A stretch of DNA of 9,207 nucleotides, from assembly GCA_900766585.1 (NCBI GenBank), contig CAAFVV010000011.1, positions 1 through 9,207 of the forward strand. The letters are read 5' to 3'. The position numbers and the translations under genes are program-made. Under the pieces are notes generated by a model. The model ran no database searches, was not told the origin of the DNA, and saw nothing but the letters and a program-made list of their open reading frames with translations. This stretch comes from Clostridia bacterium (lineage in GTDB: Bacteria > Bacillota > Clostridia > Oscillospirales > Acutalibacteraceae). Of the stretch, positions 1 through 5,465 are shown piece after piece (the stretch's first letter is position 1; every line of letters begins with the position of its first letter).

Positions 1-30
1 CCGGCATTTATATTTTTAAGTCGTCTCCCG

Positions 31-72
31 ATGTCCTGTCCGAGAAATCGGAGGGACATGGTGGAGGGACAT
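31..72. repeat. GNRA-capped hairpin and 10-nt direct repeat
   Basis: ATGTCC (31-36) pairs with GGACAT (54-59), and TCCGA (39-43) pairs with TCGGA (48-52), around a GAAA tetraloop (44-47). Only a small internal loop interrupts this 11-bp stem. GGAGGGACAT occurs twice, at 50-59 and 63-72, with a 13-nt period. No T-run follows on either strand, so this is not a plain terminator. No coding frame is visible in 1-150. It could be the edge of a mobile element or a structured RNA that continues outside the window; the sequence does not decide. Confidence 0.45.
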
Positions 73-99
73 TTAAAGCAAGTTACATATTCAGTTTTC

Positions 100-121
100 A
101 AAAAACCTTGTAAAATCAAGG
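100..121 (-). terminator. Probable rho-independent terminator after the tRNA-Leu remnant
   Basis: On the minus strand CCTTG and CAAGG (117-121 and 106-110) flank a 6-nt loop, and a run of six T (105-100) follows. The stem is only 5 bp and AT-rich, so strength is doubtful. It would end the short RNA that starts near 203. Because no hairpin plus T-run lies between the SGNH gene and the tRNA remnant, it may also be the first terminator met by transcripts of the trkA-trkH-SGNH operon. Confidence 0.5.
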
Positions 122-151
122 GTTTACGGAACGGTGGTATGAAACGGCGAA

Positions 152-195
152 GTAGATTTTGAGTCCAGCACGTCTGCCAATTCCATCACACCGGC
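152..195 (-). pseudogene. 5' half of tRNA-Leu (anticodon CAA), truncated
   Basis: Reading the minus strand from 195, the sequence has a 7-nt acceptor strand (GCCGGTG, 195-189), the T8/G9 junction, a typical leucine D arm (GATGGAATTGGCAGACG) and an anticodon arm CTGGA with loop CTCAAAA (163-157). The anticodon is CAA at 161-159. After the loop the sequence departs from any tRNA: the returning stem strand is TCTAC instead of TCCAG, and there is no long variable arm, no GTTCRA T loop and no CCA end. A CACCG at 136-132 can still pair with CGGTG of the acceptor strand, but only about 15 nt separate it from the anticodon arm, too little for a class II tRNA. This is a broken tRNA, such as an integration or excision scar at the anticodon loop can leave. 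An intron is less likely, since no 3' half is seen in the 150 bp available. Confidence 0.8.
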
Positions 196-201
196 ACATC
201 T

Positions 202-225
202 GCCCATCCATTATACAGGATGGGC
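202..225. repeat. 8-bp inverted repeat enclosing the -10 box
   Basis: GCCCATCC (202-209) and GGATGGGC (218-225) are perfect inverted copies around an 8-nt centre that holds the TATAAT box on the minus strand. There is no T-run directly after it on either strand, so it is not a normal terminator. Its place suggests an operator or a cruciform-prone site; this is inference. Confidence 0.6.
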
Positions 226-238
226 GGATAAAAAGCAA
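210..238 (-). promoter_or_regulatory. Sigma-70-type promoter of the tRNA-Leu remnant
   Basis: On the minus strand TTGCTT (238-233) and a perfect TATAAT (215-210) are 17 nt apart. Transcription would start near 203, about 8 nt before the tRNA 5' end at 195, a usual distance for a tRNA gene. The promoter therefore looks intact although the tRNA behind it is not. The -10 box lies in the loop of a perfect 8-bp inverted repeat (202-209 and 218-225). Confidence 0.75.
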
Positions 239-253
239 GAGTTTTTTTGAAAA

Positions 254-889
254 TCAGAGTGTCTGCAAAAAGCCGGCGAGACGCGCGGCGATGCGGGCAG
301 CGCCGTCGTTGTTCGGGTGCAGTCCGTCGGGGCAGAAGCGCTGCTGCTGTACCGGCAGGTCGGGGCAGATGCCGGAGCAGCGGTAGAGATCCAGCACGGG
401 CAGGGCATAGAAGCCGGCGATCTCCCGGATCTTATCCGCATAGGCAACGAGGGGAAGCCCTGTGTTGCCCGACGGGACGTTGCCGTCCAGCCGCTGGATC
501 GGCGTCATCACGACGATCGGGGTGGTCGGGTATTTCTCAATCAGCCCCGCAAACAGCAGATGGCAGGCACCGCAGAAGGTCTCCGGCGTGCGGTCGTCCG
601 TCGTGCCGAACGGCGCGTTGCCGTGGCCGTAGTCGTTGGTGCCGCCGAATACCAGCACGAGATCGGCATCGTCTGTCATCTCTGTATAGCGGTCGACAAA
701 GGCAGCACCAAAAGTATCCGGCCCGCTCTGGCGGGCAATGCGGGTGCCGCCGATGCCGTAGTTGCGGACGGTGTCGGCGCCGACGAGATGACCGAGAACG
801 GCGTGATAGATATGTTCCGGATCGGTGACGCCGGAACCGGCGGTAATGCTGTCACCGAGTACATTGATGACGGCATGCTGCAGATCCAT
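254..889 (-). CDS. SGNH/GDSL-family hydrolase (lipase/esterase-like)
   Basis: The 211-residue protein has the SGNH signature blocks in order: block I GDSIT with the likely nucleophile Ser14, block II Gly near 47-48 in NYGIGGTR, block III GGTND with Asn85, and block V PDGLHP with Asp188 and His191. The length is normal for a one-domain SGNH enzyme. There is no signal peptide, so it should act in the cytoplasm, as an esterase, deacetylase or lysophospholipase; the substrate cannot be read from sequence. The start is set by AGGAGG (898-903), 8 nt before the ATG. It follows trkH by 26 bp and is probably the third gene of the trkA-trkH operon. A small hairpin (908-924) spans the trkH stop. No terminator lies directly behind it. 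Confidence 0.9.
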   Translation of the reverse strand: MDLQHAVINVLGDSITAGSGVTDPEHIYHAVLGHLVGADTVRNYGIGGTRIARQSGPDTFGAAFVDRYTEMTDDADLVLVFGGTNDYGHGNAPFGTTDDRTPETFCGACHLLFAGLIEKYPTTPIVVMTPIQRLDGNVPSGNTGLPLVAYADKIREIAGFYALPVLDLYRCSGICPDLPVQQQRFCPDGLHPNNDGAARIAARLAGFLQTL

Positions 890-915
890 GGGAAATTCCT
901 CCTATAACGGTCGGG

Positions 916-2373
916 TCACGACCGGTTTTGCCGGTTTTGCAGGTAGGTCGAGGGAGAGAGCGCGAGCAGGATGGGAAACAGCTCCAGCCGTCCCATCAGC
1001 ATGGCGAGCGAGAGCAGCAGCTTGGAAAAGGCGGAATAACCGGCATAGCTGCCTGCAGGACCAACCACATCGAGTCCGGGGCCGATGTTGTTAAAGCAGG
1101 AGATAGCCGCGGTGACGTTGGTCTCAAAGCTGAACGGCTCCAAGCACAGCACAAGGCTCAGCACGGCAATGCAGATGGCGTACAGCGCAAAATAGCTGCC
1201 GGTGACCTGCAGGGTGTTTTCCTCCACGGTCTTGCCGTCCAGCCGCACCGTGCCGACGGCGCGGGGATGGAGCATCGCGCGCAGATCGCGCCGGATCATT
1301 TTAAACAGCAGCATGACGCGGGAGATTTTCAGTCCGCCGGAGGTGGAACCAGCACAGCCGCCGAAGAACATCAGGAAGACCAGCAGTGCACGGGAAAAAC
1401 CGGGCCAGAGGTTGAAATCCGCCGTAGCAAAGCCGGTGGTCGTCAGAATGGAGGCGACCTGAAAGGCGGCGTGGCGGATGGATTCGCCGAAGGAGGCATA
1501 CACCGCGCGGATGTTGAAGGTGATCAGCGCGGTGCTGACCAGAAAGATGCTGAGATAGCACCAGGTTTCGCCGCTTTTGGCGACGTTGCGGAAGCGGCGG
1601 AGCAGCAGCAGGTAGTAGATGTTGAAATTGATGCCGAACAGCAGCATAAATACCGTCACGACCCACTGCAGGTACGGGCTGTAGCCGGCGAGGCTGTCCG
1701 CCTTGATGCCGAAGCCGCCGGTGCCTGCGGTGCCGAGTGCATGCAGCACGCTGTCAAACAGCGGCATGCCGCCCACGAGCAGAAAAACGGTCTCCAGAAC
1801 CGTCAGCGCGATATAGATAAGGTAGAGGATCTTGGCGGTGGCGTGGATGCGGGGGGTGATCTTGCCCACGACGGGACCGGGCATCTCCGCCCGCATGATG
1901 TGGATGGTGCGCCCCGAGCCGGAGGGGAAGATCGCCATCATCAGCACGAGGATGCCCATGCCGCCGAGCCAGTGGGTGAACGTGCGCCAGAACAGCAGCC
2001 CGTGGCTCATGGCTTCCACATCCGTCAAAATCGACGCGCCGGTCGTGGTAAAGCCGCTGACTGTCTCGAAAAATGCATCGACATAGGAGGGAATCTCCCC
2101 GGCAAATACAAAGGGGAGTGCCCCGATTGCCGAGAGCAGGATCCAGGCGAGTGCGGTGATGACAAAGCCCTCGGGGGCGTAGATCACGGTGTTTTTCGGG
2201 CGGAAAGGCAGCGTCATGCCGCACCCTACGGCAGCGGCGATGGCGGCGGTGATCAACAGCGGAATGGCACATGCCTCTCCGTACAGCGCAGCGACCAGAA
2301 CGGGAAGCAGCAGCAGCACGGCCTCAAGCCGGACGATGCGTCCGACCATAAAGAGAATCATTCTGTGGTTCAT
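916..2373 (-). CDS. trkH: TrkH-family potassium uptake channel subunit
   Basis: The 485-residue integral membrane protein has the four-fold membrane-pore-membrane layout of the TrkH/KtrB family. Each pore loop with its selectivity glycine is visible: SGFTTTGAS (about 106-114), GTAGTGGFG (214-222), ILTTTGFATAD (309-319) and NNIGPGLDVVG (428-438). The end, GRLELFPILLALSP (461-474), is also typical. It moves K+ across the cytoplasmic membrane, gated by the RCK protein TrkA encoded just upstream. The gap to trkA is 20 bp. GAGGTGG (2387-2393) lies 13 nt before the ATG, longer than ideal, but no better in-frame start is seen, so translation may lean on coupling to trkA. The length is normal and no defect is visible. 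Confidence 0.95.
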   Translation of the reverse strand: MNHRMILFMVGRIVRLEAVLLLLPVLVAALYGEACAIPLLITAAIAAAVGCGMTLPFRPKNTVIYAPEGFVITALAWILLSAIGALPFVFAGEIPSYVDAFFETVSGFTTTGASILTDVEAMSHGLLFWRTFTHWLGGMGILVLMMAIFPSGSGRTIHIMRAEMPGPVVGKITPRIHATAKILYLIYIALTVLETVFLLVGGMPLFDSVLHALGTAGTGGFGIKADSLAGYSPYLQWVVTVFMLLFGINFNIYYLLLLRRFRNVAKSGETWCYLSIFLVSTALITFNIRAVYASFGESIRHAAFQVASILTTTGFATADFNLWPGFSRALLVFLMFFGGCAGSTSGGLKISRVMLLFKMIRRDLRAMLHPRAVGTVRLDGKTVEENTLQVTGSYFALYAICIAVLSLVLCLEPFSFETNVTAAISCFNNIGPGLDVVGPAGSYAGYSAFSKLLLSLAMLMGRLELFPILLALSPSTYLQNRQNRS

Positions 2374-2393
2374 ACGGCTTGTTTTGCCACCTC

Positions 2394-3752
2394 TTATCGT
2401 AAAATGTCCGAAAGCTCGCGCAGCTTGCGGTCGGCAGCCAATACCACGACCCGGTCGCCGGGCAGGATCACATCATCGCCGCCGGGGATGATCGCCTGAC
2501 GGTTGCGGATAATGCCGGCGATCAGAATATTCGGTTTAAAGGTGAGGTCGCGCAGCGTCACGCCGAGCATGCTCGACTCGCTGCCGACAATGAATTCGAG
2601 CGCCTCCGCTTTGCCGTCCATGAGCTGGTAGAGCGTTTCGATATTGCTGTCGAGGGAGTTTTGCAGCGCGCGGGCATAGCGCACGACCAGATCGGAAACA
2701 TATTTCTGCGGGGAGATCAGCGAATCCAGCCCGAGCTGCTCGGCGATGGAGACCAGCTCGCTGCGGTTGACCTTGGAAATGACCTTCGGCACCTTCATCG
2801 ACGCGGCAAAGAAAGAGATCAGGATATTTTCCTCATCCATGCCCGTCAGCGCGAGGAAGGCGTCCTGACTCGGCAGCCCCTCCTCCAAAAGCAGCTCCTG
2901 TCTGGCGCCGTCACCCTGCACGATCACCGCCTTGGGCAGTGTTTCGCACAGCTCGCGGCAGAGGCGCTCGTCTTTTTCAATGATCTTCACGGAAATGCCG
3001 CTTTCCGACAGCATCCGCGCCAGATAGATGGCGGTGCGGCTGCCGCCGAGCAGCATGACGCGGCGGCATTGCTTCTGCATCAGACCGATCTCCCGCAGCA
3101 GCTTCTGAATCTCGGTAAGGGTGGCGGTGATGCCGATGCGGTCACCGCCATGCAGCACGAACTGGCCGTCCGGAATGAACACCTCGTCGCCGCGCTGTAC
3201 CACGCAGATGAGGAATTTGGCACGGGAGCGGCTGCGCAGATCAATGATCCGCACGCCGTCGAGCACGGAATCCGGCTTGAGCCTCAGCTCCACCATCTCA
3301 AAATTCAGCCGCGAAAACGTCTCAATCTTGATGGCGGAGGGAAATTTGAGCAGCTTGCACAGCTCGCCCGCCGCCATCATCTCGGGATTGATCAGCATGG
3401 ACAGGTCGAGCTGCTGCTTCATAAAGCGCAGGTTGCGCTCGTTGTGTTCGGGATTGCGCACACGGGCAATGGTGTGGGCGGCGCCTAAGCGCTTGGCGAG
3501 GAAACAGCCGAGCAGGTTGGCCTCGTCCGACCCGGTGGCGGCAATGAACAGATCGGTGTGCGACACGCCCGCCTCACCGAGGATTTCGCAGTTGCCGACA
3601 TTGCCGCAGACGGTCATGACATCATGGATGTTGGACAGATCGGACAGCACGGCGGGATCGGTATCCAGCGCGGTGACATCGTGTCCTTCCGAGACGAGAT
3701 CGGACAGTACAGCCGTGCCGATCTTGCCGCATCCGGCGATCAGAATATTCAT
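2394..3752 (-). CDS. trkA: Trk potassium system NAD-binding regulatory subunit TrkA
   Basis: The 452-residue cytoplasmic protein is a tandem RCK protein. The first nucleotide-binding half (about 1-125) has the GCGKIG loop at 7-12 and the acidic ALDTD at 28-32 that binds the ribose of NAD. It is followed by a TrkA_C domain (about 140-220). The second half (about 230-350) has GGSRTA in place of the usual GxGxxG and acidic IIEKD (257-261), followed by a second TrkA_C domain (about 375-450). The degenerate second loop may mean weaker or different ligand binding. The protein gates TrkH in response to nucleotides. GAAAGG lies 8-9 nt before the ATG. It is the first gene of the operon, with a promoter at 3870-3898 and a leader of about 110 nt that holds a mini reading frame and a dyad. 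Confidence 0.95.
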   Translation of the reverse strand: MNILIAGCGKIGTAVLSDLVSEGHDVTALDTDPAVLSDLSNIHDVMTVCGNVGNCEILGEAGVSHTDLFIAATGSDEANLLGCFLAKRLGAAHTIARVRNPEHNERNLRFMKQQLDLSMLINPEMMAAGELCKLLKFPSAIKIETFSRLNFEMVELRLKPDSVLDGVRIIDLRSRSRAKFLICVVQRGDEVFIPDGQFVLHGGDRIGITATLTEIQKLLREIGLMQKQCRRVMLLGGSRTAIYLARMLSESGISVKIIEKDERLCRELCETLPKAVIVQGDGARQELLLEEGLPSQDAFLALTGMDEENILISFFAASMKVPKVISKVNRSELVSIAEQLGLDSLISPQKYVSDLVVRYARALQNSLDSNIETLYQLMDGKAEALEFIVGSESSMLGVTLRDLTFKPNILIAGIIRNRQAIIPGGDDVILPGDRVVVLAADRKLRELSDILR

Positions 3753-3785
3753 GGATTACGACCTTTCTTATACGGTGAGCAGCCA

Positions 3786-3826
3786 ATACAAAACGTACAC
3801 TTTGCGTTGGTAATTACTCTTTGTAT
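3786..3826. promoter_or_regulatory. 41-bp dyad in the trkA leader (copy 1)
   Basis: ATACAAA (3786-3792) and TTTGTAT (3820-3826) are inverted around a centre at 3806, and GTA (3795-3797) and TAC (3815-3817) also match. The inner part does not pair. A second dyad with the same half-sites and exactly the same 41-bp span lies at 4516-4556, and 14 bases (CAATACAAAACGTA) are identical in both. It lies downstream of the predicted trkA start site, so a bound protein could act as a roadblock, or the RNA could fold. The binding factor is unknown. Confidence 0.5.
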
Positions 3827-3831
3827 ACCAT
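3814..3831 (-). CDS. Putative 5-codon leader ORF (MVYKE) before trkA
   Basis: Inside the predicted trkA leader, GAGGAGGGA (3846-3838) is a near-perfect ribosome site whose GGAGG lies 8 nt before ATG at 3831-3829. The frame reads Met-Val-Tyr-Lys-Glu and stops at TAA (3816-3814). Its last codons overlap the right arm of the 41-bp dyad. No other start uses this ribosome site. It could be a regulatory leader peptide, or the remnant of a start region whose gene body was lost. Function is not known. Confidence 0.4.
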   Translation of the reverse strand: MVYKE

Positions 3832-3869
3832 TTTCAGTCCCTCCTCGGCCAATTGAGCCGACAAATGCC

Positions 3870-3898
3870 ATTGTAGCACAAACGGCGGCAAGTTGCAA
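3870..3898 (-). promoter_or_regulatory. Predicted promoter of the trkA-trkH-SGNH operon
   Basis: On the minus strand TTGCAA (3898-3893) and TACAAT (3875-3870) are 17 nt apart. Transcription would begin near 3863, giving a leader of about 110 nt before trkA. It sits 20 bp beyond the terminator of the upstream broken gene. A dyad GCGGCAA/TTGCCGC (3885-3891 and 3906-3912) covers the -35 region and may be an operator. Confidence 0.65.
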
Positions 3899-3918
3899 CC
3901 CTTGTTTGCCGCTGTGCG

Positions 3919-3958
3919 AAAAAGCGCCCTGTCTGTCCGCGGCGGACAGACAGGGCGC
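3919..3958 (-). terminator. Strong rho-independent terminator after the G-D-D repeat gene
   Basis: Arms 3924-3940 and 3942-3958 are perfect inverted copies, so at least 15 bp can form around a small loop. On the minus strand five T (3923-3919) follow. It begins 15 bp after the stop codon at 3973 and insulates the trkA promoter from transcription of the upstream gene. On the plus strand no T-run follows, so it works in one direction. Confidence 0.9.
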
Positions 3959-3972
3959 AGGAAAGCGGGGGA

Positions 3973-4445
3973 TCAGCTGATGCCGCCCAGCTTTTTGGCG
4001 CTTTCCCAGAAGGAGATGCGGGGGGCGGCGGGTGTTTCTGCGGTGACGGAATAGTCGAGGCAGACGCCGCCCATCTGCACCGTGTCGGAGCGCAGCACGT
4101 TGTCGGCGGGAAGGAATCCGACCTGCGAGGAGATATAGTGATCCGAGCCTTCCGCGTCGATGAAATAGCCGCCGCGGCCAAAGCCCCAGGATTCGGAGGA
4201 GCTGGTGTAGAAATCATCTCCGGCGGTGTCGATAAAGACGGCGTAGGTCGTCTCCTGCTTGTCGACGTCCTTTCCGTCGCTGCGACCGTCATAGTAGGAG
4301 TCGGCGCAGCCGAACGCGGTCTGTGAAACGGTGCAGATATCGTTGCCGCCGTCGTTGATAAACAGCGCGGTGCCGTGATCCCAGACAAAGCCGACCGACG
4401 CGCCGCCGCGAGGGCGGCAATTGGGGATAACGGGAGGCGTTTCAT
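3973..4445 (-). pseudogene. Truncated or frameshifted G-[DN]-D repeat protein
   Basis: From about 4404 down to the stop at 3973 the minus frame reads like a real protein: third positions are GC-rich and three repeats are visible, ALFINDGGNDICTVS, AVFIDTAGDDFYTSS and GYFIDAEGSDHYISS, each with a hydrophobic pair, FI[ND], G-x-D and a Ser/Thr stretch. Upstream the frame turns into Cys/Phe/Pro-rich text with no good start (only TTG at 4521). The best start, ATG at 4445 with AAAGGAA (4461-4455), is in another frame and encodes a short hydrophobic Met-Lys-Arg-Leu stretch that could be the start of a signal peptide. One indel near 4405-4430, or a deletion of the gene's larger front part, would explain this. 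I do not recognise the family with certainty; similar D-x-x-G-[DN]-D-x-Y repeats occur in large bacterial surface proteins. It has its own terminator. Confidence 0.6.
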
Positions 4446-4515
4446 CGGGTGTTTTTCCTTTCGTTGCATTTTGGGGGAAACAGAAAAAGAAACAGCATAC
4501 GGCGGAAAACGGGCA

Positions 4516-4556
4516 ATACAAAACGTATACATACGGCGTATAGATACATTTTGTAT
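4516..4556. promoter_or_regulatory. 41-bp dyad upstream of the G-D-D repeat gene (copy 2)
   Basis: The dyad is centred on 4536, and 17 of 20 base pairs match: ATACAAAA (4516-4523) with TTTTGTAT (4549-4556), GTAT (4525-4528) with ATAC (4544-4547), and ATACG (4531-4535) with CGTAT (4537-4541). It matches the dyad at 3786-3826 in length and outer half-sites. On the minus strand it lies just downstream of a TATAAT-like box (4571-4566), a place fit for a repressor. The protein that would bind is unknown. Confidence 0.65.
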
Positions 4557-4612
4557 ATAGTGGCTATTATATTCTAGTAAAATACAATATATCACAATTT
4601 GCTTGCAGCAAT

Positions 4613-4640
4613 TGACAATCCGTGTTTCTGCTGATTGTCA
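4613..4640. promoter_or_regulatory. TGACAATC-N12-GATTGTCA dyad upstream of mgtC
   Basis: TGACAATC (4613-4620) and GATTGTCA (4633-4640) are perfect 8-bp inverted copies 12 nt apart. The half-site TTGACAA/TTGTCA is the same as in the palindrome at the mgtC -35 box, 86 bp further on. It lies about 58 bp upstream of that box, in the region shared with the minus-strand gene. ACAATTTGC is also repeated at 4594-4602 and 4642-4650 beside it. A regulator binding both sites is inference. Confidence 0.45.
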
Positions 4641-4697
4641 TACAATTTGCGGATAACCGCCCCGCGGCGGGGCGACAGAGGAAATAAAAACGGCGTA

Positions 4698-4726
4698 TTG
4701 ACAAGACTTTGTCAAAGTGGTATACT
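4698..4726 (+). promoter_or_regulatory. Near-consensus promoter of mgtC with a palindrome over the -35 box
   Basis: TTGACA (4698-4703) and TATACT (4721-4726) are 17 nt apart. The start site would be near 4733, giving a leader of only about 40 nt, too short for a magnesium riboswitch. The -35 box is the left arm of a perfect inverted repeat TTGACAA-GACT-TTGTCAA (4698-4715), as expected for a repressor site that blocks RNA polymerase. Confidence 0.85.
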
Positions 4727-4772
4727 ATTCAGCGAAAAAATCAGCCATTTTCCATGGAATGGGGGCGTATTT

Positions 4773-5450
4773 GTGTTACATATCTGGGAAAAGCTGACGG
4801 ACTTCAGTGCGCTGTCGGTGGCGGTGCGGCTGCTGCTCGCCTGCCTGCTCGGCGGGCTGATCGGGCTTGAGCGGGGACGGCACGGGCGCGCAGCGGGACT
4901 GCGCACGCATATTCTCGTGTGCATCGGCGCGGCGATGACTTCGCTGATGAGCCTGTATGTGTCCTGTCAATTGGGCATTACCGGAGATGTGTTCCGTATT
5001 CCGGCGCAGGTCATCTCGGGCATCGGTTTTCTGGGTGCGGGCACCATTCTCGTGCGCAACAAATCGGTGGTCACGGGGCTGACGACGGCGGCGGGCGTGT
5101 GGTGCACCGCGTCGATCGGTGTGGCGGTCGGCTACGGGTTTTATGAGGGCGCGCTGATCTGTGCGGTGATCGCCGTTATCACAACGAGCCTGCTGACGCT
5201 TTTGGAGATCAATCAGAAAAAGCTGGTCTATTTTTATGTCGAGCTGGAGGACGCGACGCAGACAACGCAGGTGGTGCGCGAGCTGCGGACGCGGCTGCCG
5301 GAGATCAACAAGGTGGATGTGGCGACCGCCAAGAGCGGGCGGGCAGGCGCAATCGCGCTGGTCATTTCCCTCAACCGCGTGGCGGACGAGGAGCACTATC
5401 TCGGAATATTTGAAGAGCAGAGCGGCGTGGTGTTCGCCGTCGCGGAATAA
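4773..5450 (+). CDS. mgtC: MgtC/SapB-family membrane protein
   Basis: With the GTG start at 4773 the product has 225 residues. It has the MgtC N-terminal membrane domain: about four to five hydrophobic segments between 13 and 146, the GLERG motif (31-35), the AAGLRTH loop (40-46) with ILVCIGAA, and the signature GIGFLGAGTI (83-92) with TGLTTAAGVW (101-110). A soluble C-terminal domain (about 150-225) looks ACT-like. MgtC proteins sit in the cytoplasmic membrane; they affect growth at low Mg2+ and, in pathogens, ATP synthase activity, but the function in commensal clostridia is unproven. The start is set by GGGGG (4761-4765), 7 nt upstream. An in-frame extension to 4635 covers the promoter and is not translated. 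The name is by family, not by proven orthology. Confidence 0.9.
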   Translation: MLHIWEKLTDFSALSVAVRLLLACLLGGLIGLERGRHGRAAGLRTHILVCIGAAMTSLMSLYVSCQLGITGDVFRIPAQVISGIGFLGAGTILVRNKSVVTGLTTAAGVWCTASIGVAVGYGFYEGALICAVIAVITTSLLTLLEINQKKLVYFYVELEDATQTTQVVRELRTRLPEINKVDVATAKSGRAGAIALVISLNRVADEEHYLGIFEEQSGVVFAVAE

Positions 5451-5465
5451 GAGGAGGGGAAACCT

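Noticed and set aside
908..934. Hairpin at the trkH/SGNH junction as a terminator
   Set aside because: A 6-bp stem with no T-run on the minus strand; at most an mRNA processing or stability structure.
928..2499. Open plus-strand frame of 523 codons antisense to trkH and the trkA end
   Set aside because: Same mirror effect: Gly/Gln/Asp/His-rich low-complexity text with no motif, opposite a clear TrkH.
2661..3488. Open plus-strand frame of 275 codons antisense to trkA
   Set aside because: No ribosome site or domain; the opposite strand is a clear TrkA.
4442..4498. 18-codon minus frame (MLFLFLF...) that ends in an ATGA overlap with ATG 4445
   Set aside because: No clear ribosome site, and the downstream gene is itself broken; the overlap can be chance.
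4658..4674. GC-only hairpin CGCCCCG-CGG-CGGGGCG as a terminator
   Set aside because: No T-run on either strand; it lies just before the mgtC promoter and could at most be a minor structural site.
4635..4772. N-terminal extension of MgtC by 46 codons
   Set aside because: It runs through the promoter (4698-4726), so it would not be in the transcript; GTG at 4773 has a ribosome site and gives the normal family start.
4733..4772. Magnesium riboswitch before mgtC
   Set aside because: The predicted leader is only about 40 nt and shows no M-box or ykoK-type structure.
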